The notes beneath the pieces are model-generated. The model was not told where the DNA came from, made no database searches, and saw only the letters and a list, made by a program, of their open reading frames with translations. The translations under genes and the position numbers were made by a program. A DNA stretch of 10,625 nucleotides from CALFCE01 sp964411665 (lineage in GTDB: Bacteria > Pseudomonadota > Gammaproteobacteria > Granulosicoccales > Granulosicoccaceae), in the NCBI GenBank assembly GCA_964411665.1, contig CAYPMR010000105.1:1-10625 (forward strand), written 5' to 3'. Positions 7,400 through 10,625 of this stretch are shown here, one piece after another (within the stretch, counting starts at the first letter, position 1; each line of letters starts with the position of its first letter).

Positions 7400-10018
7400 A
7401 TGCAGGACAACTACGACTACCAGCACATTGAGGCAGACGTCAGGTCACTCTGGGAAGAACATAACGCGTTCCGCGTGCTTGAAGACGAAAGCAAGCCCAA
7501 GTATTACTGTCTCTGCATGTTGCCCTATCCGAGCGGCAAGCTGCATATGGGTCATGTACGCAATTACACGATTGGCGATGTTGTATCCCGCTACAAACGC
7601 ATGCAGGGCTTTAATGTGCTGCAACCGATGGGCTGGGATGCCTTCGGTTTGCCAGCGGAAAACGCCGCCATCGAGAACAACATGCCACCCGCGGCATGGA
7701 CCTATGAAAACATCAGTTATATGAAAAAGCAGCTGCAGAGCCTTGGCTTTGCCTATGACTGGGAGCGTGAAGTTGCTACATGCGGGCCGGACTATTACCG
7801 TTGGGAGCAATGGTTCTTTACCCGTCTGATTGAGAAAGGACTGGCGTATAAAAAGCTGGCGATTGTTAATTGGGATCCAGTGGAACAAACGGTACTGGCT
7901 AACGAGCAGGTCGATGCTGAGGGTCGTGGCTGGCGTTCGGGTGCATTGGTAGAACGGCGCGAAATTCCGCAATGGTTTCTGAAAATCACCGACTACGCAG
8001 AAGAGCTTTTAGCCGAGATCGATAATCTTGAAGGCTGGCCGGATGCAGTACGTACGATGCAACGTAACTGGATAGGTAAATCCGAGGGAATCGAGTTTGA
8101 CTTCGCCGTCGAGCAAAGTAGTGATGTTATCCGCGTTTACACGACGCGCCCGGATACGGTTGCCGGTGTAACCTATATGGCGGTTGCAGCCGAACACCCC
8201 CTGGCGCGACAAGCAGCAACAGACAATCAGGCTTTAGCGGACTTTCTACAGGAGTGTACCAAGACAGGTTCATCAGAGGCGCAGGTAGAGAAAATGGAAA
8301 AGCTCGGCATGCCACTGGGCATTAACGCAATTAACCCGATCAATGGTGAAAGTATTCCTGTCTGGGTTGGAAATTTCGTGCTCATGACCTACGGAACGGG
8401 TGCTGTTATGTCAGTTCCGGGTCACGATCAACGTGATTGGGAATTTGCAAAAAAATACGAACTGCCCATCGTACAAGTTGTTGGGTCGTCAGATACCGAC
8501 GCTGAAGCTGTTGATATTGCTGAGGGTGCATTCATCGCAAAGGACAACACGGTGTCGATGAATTCGGGCCAGTTTGACGGTCTCGACTTCAAGGCCTGTT
8601 TTGAAGCAACGGCAAATCATCTGGTCGACAAGGCCAACGGTGAACGCAAAATAAATTATCGTTTGCGCGATTGGGGAGTGTCCAGACAACGGTACTGGGG
8701 TTGCCCAATACCGGTTATCTACGACGAAAAAGGCGAAGTACACCCCGTACCTGAAACTGATCTGCCGGTTCGTTTGCCAGAGGATGTGGCTTTCAGTGGC
8801 GTTAAATCTCCAATCAAGGAAGATCCGAATTTTTATCAAACAACAGTCCCCGGAACTGGCGAGCCGGGCACTCGTGAAACGGACACCTTTGATACCTTCT
8901 TCGAATCGAGTTGGTATTACGCGCGCTACTGTTGTCCAGACGCTGACAGCATGGTTGATGAGCGTGCGCGCTACTGGCTACCAGTTGATCAATATATTGG
9001 TGGCATAGAGCACGCAGTACTGCATTTATTGTATGCACGCTTTTTCTACAAATTAATGCGTGATGCAGGCTTGGTTGACGAAGGTGAACCCTTTACACGT
9101 TTATTGACGCAAGGAATGGTGGTCGCTGAAACCTTCTATCGAGAGAAGGACGGCCAAAAAACCTGGTTTGGTCCATCAGATGTCGATCTGGAGATGGATG
9201 ATCGAGGCAAGATTTCCGGTGCAACGCTCAAGGCTGATGGTAAACCCGTTACAGTCGGGCGTATCGAGAAAATGTCGAAATCCAAAAACAACGGCATCGA
9301 TCCGCAGGAGATGATTGATCGCTACGGTGCAGATACTGTGCGATTATTTTCAATGAGTGACACCCCACCACATCAATCACTGGAATGGAAAGAAGGTGGT
9401 GTGGAAGGCATGCATCGTTTTCTGAAACGCCTGTGGCGTCTGGTCAGTGAGAGTATATCTACAAGTAATAACTCCCAAATTGATTATACGAGTGTCGATT
9501 TCAGCGCACTGGAGCTAAGTGATGCGCAACGTGATTTACGACGCAAAACCCATGAAACCGTTGCCAAGGTCAGTGATGATATTGGACGACGTTTTACTTT
9601 CAATACTGCCATCGCAGCAATTATGGAGTTATTCAATGAAACCTCGCGTTTCAAGGATGATTCGGACAATGGCACTGCCGTTCGTCTCGAGGCGCTGGGC
9701 AATATTGTATTGCTGTTATCACCAATATCTCCGCACATTACCCAGGAGATGTGGAAGCACATGGGGCGTTCAGGATTGTTGATGAACGAGCCCTGGCCGG
9801 AGGCCGACAGCAGCGCGTTAAAACGCGATGCACTTGAGCTTATCGTGCAAGTGAATGGCAAGTTGCGTTCACGCGTAACGGTTGCAGCTGATCTCGACAA
9901 GGAAGGTATCGAGAAAACTGCGCTGAGTGATGAGAACGTGCAGCGACACACTGAGGGCAAATCGGTACGCAAGGTGATCGTTGTGCCAGGTAAGTTGGTC
10001 AACATTGTTGTCGGCTAA
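7400..10018 (+). CDS. leuS: Leucyl-tRNA synthetase
   Basis: LeuRS charges tRNA-Leu with leucine in the cytosol and edits mischarged products. The 872-residue class I synthetase is close in length to E. coli LeuRS (860) and collinear with it. Visible motifs are the HIGH-type HMGH (49-52) in LPYPSGKLHMGHVRNYTIGD, the editing-site TTRPDT (248-253), the editing-domain aspartate D346 in VPGHDQRDW, and KMSKS (624-628). The C-terminus VIVVPGKLVNIVVG is typical. The zinc-binding cysteines of E. coli LeuRS (159, 176, 179) are replaced here by D159, G177 and S180, a variant known in other proteobacteria. I chose ATG 7400 because MQDNYDYQHIEADV aligns with the family N-terminus. The frame extends upstream to a TTG at 7319, but that lies inside the terminator hairpin. 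The Shine-Dalgarno signal is weak and no convincing promoter is seen in 7332-7399. Confidence 0.97.
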   Translation: MQDNYDYQHIEADVRSLWEEHNAFRVLEDESKPKYYCLCMLPYPSGKLHMGHVRNYTIGDVVSRYKRMQGFNVLQPMGWDAFGLPAENAAIENNMPPAAWTYENISYMKKQLQSLGFAYDWEREVATCGPDYYRWEQWFFTRLIEKGLAYKKLAIVNWDPVEQTVLANEQVDAEGRGWRSGALVERREIPQWFLKITDYAEELLAEIDNLEGWPDAVRTMQRNWIGKSEGIEFDFAVEQSSDVIRVYTTRPDTVAGVTYMAVAAEHPLARQAATDNQALADFLQECTKTGSSEAQVEKMEKLGMPLGINAINPINGESIPVWVGNFVLMTYGTGAVMSVPGHDQRDWEFAKKYELPIVQVVGSSDTDAEAVDIAEGAFIAKDNTVSMNSGQFDGLDFKACFEATANHLVDKANGERKINYRLRDWGVSRQRYWGCPIPVIYDEKGEVHPVPETDLPVRLPEDVAFSGVKSPIKEDPNFYQTTVPGTGEPGTRETDTFDTFFESSWYYARYCCPDADSMVDERARYWLPVDQYIGGIEHAVLHLLYARFFYKLMRDAGLVDEGEPFTRLLTQGMVVAETFYREKDGQKTWFGPSDVDLEMDDRGKISGATLKADGKPVTVGRIEKMSKSKNNGIDPQEMIDRYGADTVRLFSMSDTPPHQSLEWKEGGVEGMHRFLKRLWRLVSESISTSNNSQIDYTSVDFSALELSDAQRDLRRKTHETVAKVSDDIGRRFTFNTAIAAIMELFNETSRFKDDSDNGTAVRLEALGNIVLLLSPISPHITQEMWKHMGRSGLLMNEPWPEADSSALKRDALELIVQVNGKLRSRVTVAADLDKEGIEKTALSDENVQRHTEGKSVRKVIVVPGKLVNIVVG

Positions 10019-10043
10019 TCCTTCGTGATCGATACAGACTAGC

Positions 10044-10625
10044 GTGAAGTTCTTCAATGCATTTTTTAACTTGCCTTATCTGCTTCTGGTTTTAGCCCCG
10101 CTGGCCTGGGGTGGTAATGCTGTTGCTGGCAGACTCGCAGCAGATAATTGGTTACCGTTTACCTTCACCAGTATCCGTTGGCTACTGGTCATAGTGATAT
10201 TGTTGCCTTTTGTTTATAAGGCAGTATGGGAAGAGCGCAAGGTATTGTTGGCCAATGTTCCCGTGTTATTTGCACTCGGTGGATTTCTCCTGGGTTGCTT
10301 TAACATGGGCATGTATCTGGCCTTGCATCATACCTCGGCGATCAATGTCAGCGTTGAGCAAGCCGCCATGCCAATGATGATCATGGTGTTGAACTTTCTA
10401 TTGTTGCGTCAGCGCGTGATGTGGCAGCAGATCGCTGGTCTTTCGCTCGCCATTATTGGTGTTGTTCTGACAGCTACGCGGGGGGAGCCGTTAAAACTAC
10501 TTGATTCAGGTATGAATCGAGGGGATGCGATAATGATCGGTGCAGCATTTCTCTATGCTGCCTATTCAGTCGGATTACGCTGGAAACCCGCTATCAGTTG
10601 GCGCAGCTTCATGTTTGCCTTGTCG
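10044..10625 (+). CDS. EamA/DMT-family membrane transporter (3' end outside window)
   Basis: The open frame starts at GTG 10044, the only start codon after the in-frame stop at 10026-10028, and runs 194 codons to the window edge. The N-terminal motif PLAWGGNAVAGRLA (19-32) is typical of EamA-domain drug/metabolite transporter (DMT) exporters. About six hydrophobic helices can be seen, roughly at 10-27, 40-59, 70-92, 98-121, 128-144 and 160-178. The segment NVSVEQAAMPMMIMVLNFLLLRQR (101-124) resembles the fourth helix of the first EamA repeat. Known members export amino acids, nucleosides or other metabolites across the inner membrane; the substrate cannot be predicted here. It starts 25 bp after leuS with no terminator between, so it may be cotranscribed. 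The second EamA repeat lies mostly outside the window. Confidence 0.88.
   Translation, partial: MKFFNAFFNLPYLLLVLAPLAWGGNAVAGRLAADNWLPFTFTSIRWLLVIVILLPFVYKAVWEERKVLLANVPVLFALGGFLLGCFNMGMYLALHHTSAINVSVEQAAMPMMIMVLNFLLLRQRVMWQQIAGLSLAIIGVVLTATRGEPLKLLDSGMNRGDAIMIGAAFLYAAYSVGLRWKPAISWRSFMFALS

Noticed and set aside
7445..7972. 175-codon open frame antisense to leuS
   Set aside because: It lies wholly opposite conserved LeuRS sequence, has no recognisable domain or ribosome binding site, and is best explained as a shadow frame.
9484..10005. 173-codon open frame antisense to the leuS 3' end
   Set aside because: Low-complexity serine-rich translation opposite a conserved gene, with no family resemblance.

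Overview
The window looks like ordinary chromosomal DNA of a gammaproteobacterium-like organism. The basis is the close resemblance of leucyl-tRNA synthetase, CobS and CobT to proteobacterial proteins, dense coding and moderate GC; no species can be named. I see no phage, insertion sequence, tRNA, rRNA or CRISPR array.

Layout. (1) Positions 2-2854, minus strand: a nearly complete UvrA, open at the left edge. Its sequence fits a divergent UvrA paralogue group rather than the E. coli-type housekeeping UvrA. (2) A 62-bp divergent intergenic stretch. (3) Positions 2917-7225, plus strand: a very tight four-gene unit. It encodes a phytanoyl-CoA dioxygenase (PhyH)-like Fe(II)/2-oxoglutarate oxygenase, a Sfp/EntD-type 4'-phosphopantetheinyl transferase, the AAA+ cobaltochelatase subunit CobS and the von Willebrand A (VWA)-domain subunit CobT. 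Junctions are 0 bp, 9 bp and a 23-bp overlap. A hairpin plus T-run at 7308-7331 is a good candidate terminator for this unit. (4) Positions 7400-10018, plus strand: leuS. (5) From 10044, plus strand: an EamA/DMT-family transporter running off the right edge.

How the genes may work together. CobS and CobT are the motor and MIDAS-containing partner of the aerobic CobNST cobalt chelatase. They are paired here as in known systems, but the large CobN subunit is not in the window. A dioxygenase and a PPTase precede them in what looks like one transcript. Neither belongs to cobalamin synthesis as known, so this operon is the most interesting item. The DNA-repair, tRNA-charging and transporter genes on either side look like unrelated neighbours. 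leuS lacks its common gammaproteobacterial downstream partners lptE-holA.
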